A stretch of 44,929 bases of DNA from contig CAXTOX010000016.1 in assembly GCA_964245885.1 (NCBI GenBank), positions 1 to 44,929 of the forward strand. Reading direction: 5' to 3'. The DNA comes from CAHJWO01 sp964245885 (GTDB lineage Bacteria; Verrucomicrobiota; Verrucomicrobiia; Chthoniobacterales; SZAS-18). This document shows, one piece after another, positions 44,154 through 44,929 of this stretch. Position numbers and translations under genes: made by a program. The notes under the pieces were generated by a model. That model made no database searches. It saw nothing but the letters and a program-made list of their open reading frames with translations, and had not been told where the DNA came from. Within the stretch, counting starts at the first letter, position 1. Each line of letters begins with the position of its first letter.

Positions 44154-44768
44154 ATGAAAACTGCCTACGTTGCTTTTGCGCTGATCGTCTGTGTCGTGGT
44201 CGGACGGTTTGACCTTCACGGGCAAGCGCCGGCCGAAGACGCCCGCGCCGCAAAAGTGCGCAAGGTCTTGGAAAACGCCCACGCCCAGGTCGGCACGACC
44301 GTGCTCTACGATCCCGCCTACGCCGATCTGAAGTACCCCGGCGGCGACGTGCCCGCGGACCGGGGCGTTTGCACGGATGTGGTCATCCGGGCGTTTCGCG
44401 CGGTGGGAATCGACCTGCAACAGCTCGTCCACGAGGACATGAAGGCGCATTTCTCGTCCTACCCGAAAAGTTGGGGCCTCTCCCGGCCGGACACCAACAT
44501 CGACCACCGCCGGGTGCCGAACCTGATGACCTTCTTCGCCCGGCAGGGAAAGTCGCTGCCGGTCACCGCGAACGTGGCCGATTACCAGTCGGGGGACGTG
44601 GTGACGTGGTCGCTCCCCGGTGGTCTCCCGCACATCGGCCTCGTGGTGAACGAAACCTCCCCCGAAGACCCGGCGCGCCACTTGATGATCCACAACATCG
44701 GCGAGGGCGCAAAGATGGAGGATGTGCTTTTCGGCTTCAAGATCACCGGGCACTACCGGCCTTTGTAG
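44154..44768 (+). CDS. DUF1287 secreted protein
   Basis: 204 residues. A signal peptide (AYVAFALIVCVVVGRFDLHG) precedes the family blocks TVLYDPAYADLKYPGGDVPADRGVCTDVVIRAFRA, WGLSRPDTNIDHRRVPNLMTFF, GDVVTWSLPGGLPHIGLV and the end ITGHYRPL. DUF1287 belongs to the NlpC/P60 clan by fold. The Cys of GVCTDVV and the His of PHIGLV are the likely catalytic pair, which would make it a cell-wall amidase or peptidase; that function is not established. The ATG directly follows the TAA of larC without a gap. Confidence 0.88.
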   Translation: MKTAYVAFALIVCVVVGRFDLHGQAPAEDARAAKVRKVLENAHAQVGTTVLYDPAYADLKYPGGDVPADRGVCTDVVIRAFRAVGIDLQQLVHEDMKAHFSSYPKSWGLSRPDTNIDHRRVPNLMTFFARQGKSLPVTANVADYQSGDVVTWSLPGGLPHIGLVVNETSPEDPARHLMIHNIGEGAKMEDVLFGFKITGHYRPL

Positions 44769-44783
44769 GAACCCGGAAGGCAG

Positions 44784-44880
44784 GTAGTGGTACAGTTTGG
44801 CAAGTTCTCAGCCCCGGCAGGGGCGTCAGAGTTTAGCCCGCGGCGTGAGCCGTGGGAAAACGATGCTTCGTGAGCCTAGA
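44784..44880 (+). repeat. Dispersed palindromic repeat, family A, copy 4
   Basis: Same orientation as copy 1: GTAGTGGTACAGTTTGGCAA, GCCCCGGCAGGGGC, GCCCGCGGCGTGAGCCGTGG plus GAAAA, then CGTGAGCCTAGAG, nearly base for base like 2393-2488. The remaining 49 bases of the window show nothing recognisable. Confidence 0.75.
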
Positions 44881-44929
44881 GCATAGTTCGCTTGATTGAG
44901 CCACGACTGGCTGGCAAGCTGGCGGCATG

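Overview
This window looks like a chromosomal segment of a GC-rich, aerobic, Gram-negative bacterium of the PVC superphylum, most likely Verrucomicrobiota. No marker gene here fixes the lineage, so this is inference. It rests on an alternative complex III plus caa3 oxidase operon, a chlamydia-like class Ic ribonucleotide reductase with a histone-H1-like gene beside it, a class I DhnA-type aldolase and dispersed palindromic repeats. The assembly is a draft. There is a 10-N gap at 30139-30148, and three reading frames break at short G or C runs (12372, 37749, 43627).

Layout. 1-2286: an SdpR-type ArsR repressor and a 43-residue membrane peptide, divergent from a secreted S10 serine carboxypeptidase. 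2287-3049: repeats, one small charged protein and a strong nested terminator. 3050-7887 (minus strand): nrdA, an H1-like DNA-binding protein and nrdB. 7888-8837: no intact gene, partly AT-richer, with a palindrome and a codon-biased gene fragment. 8838-10650: endonuclease III-like glycosylase, half-size EamA transporter and O6-alkylguanine-DNA alkyltransferase. 10888-12500: a sensor kinase broken by an in-frame TAG and a frameshift.

12497-19834 (minus strand) is the most unusual block. It has seven genes, each joined to the next by an identical 4-base ATGA stop/start overlap. They encode a KASIII/OleA-like condensing enzyme, an extended SDR (OleD-like), a metallo-beta-lactamase-fold hydrolase, an F390-synthetase/PaaK-like adenylating enzyme, a ceramide-glucosyltransferase-like GT2, a small cryptic alpha/beta-hydrolase-like protein and a UGT-like glycosyltransferase. 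I infer a pathway that condenses acyl chains, reduces and activates the product, and glycosylates it to an unknown glycolipid. An HI0933-type flavoprotein lies upstream.

21291-34568 is the respiratory operon. It runs actA-B-C-D-E-F, a small membrane protein, sco, coxB (CuA plus heme c), coxA (A2-type YSHPAV motif), coxC and coxD: a quinol-to-oxygen electron route. Repeats sit inside the actB-actC and coxA-coxC gaps.

34656-44768 holds housekeeping and envelope genes: thioredoxin, a secreted protein, a HAD phosphatase, a lipoprotein, fructose-bisphosphate aldolase (frameshifted), a TPR protein, a ParC-like topoisomerase subunit, a LolA-like protein, an NlpC/P60-like hydrolase, larC in two frames and a DUF1287 protein. 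The window ends in another copy of the repeat found near its start.
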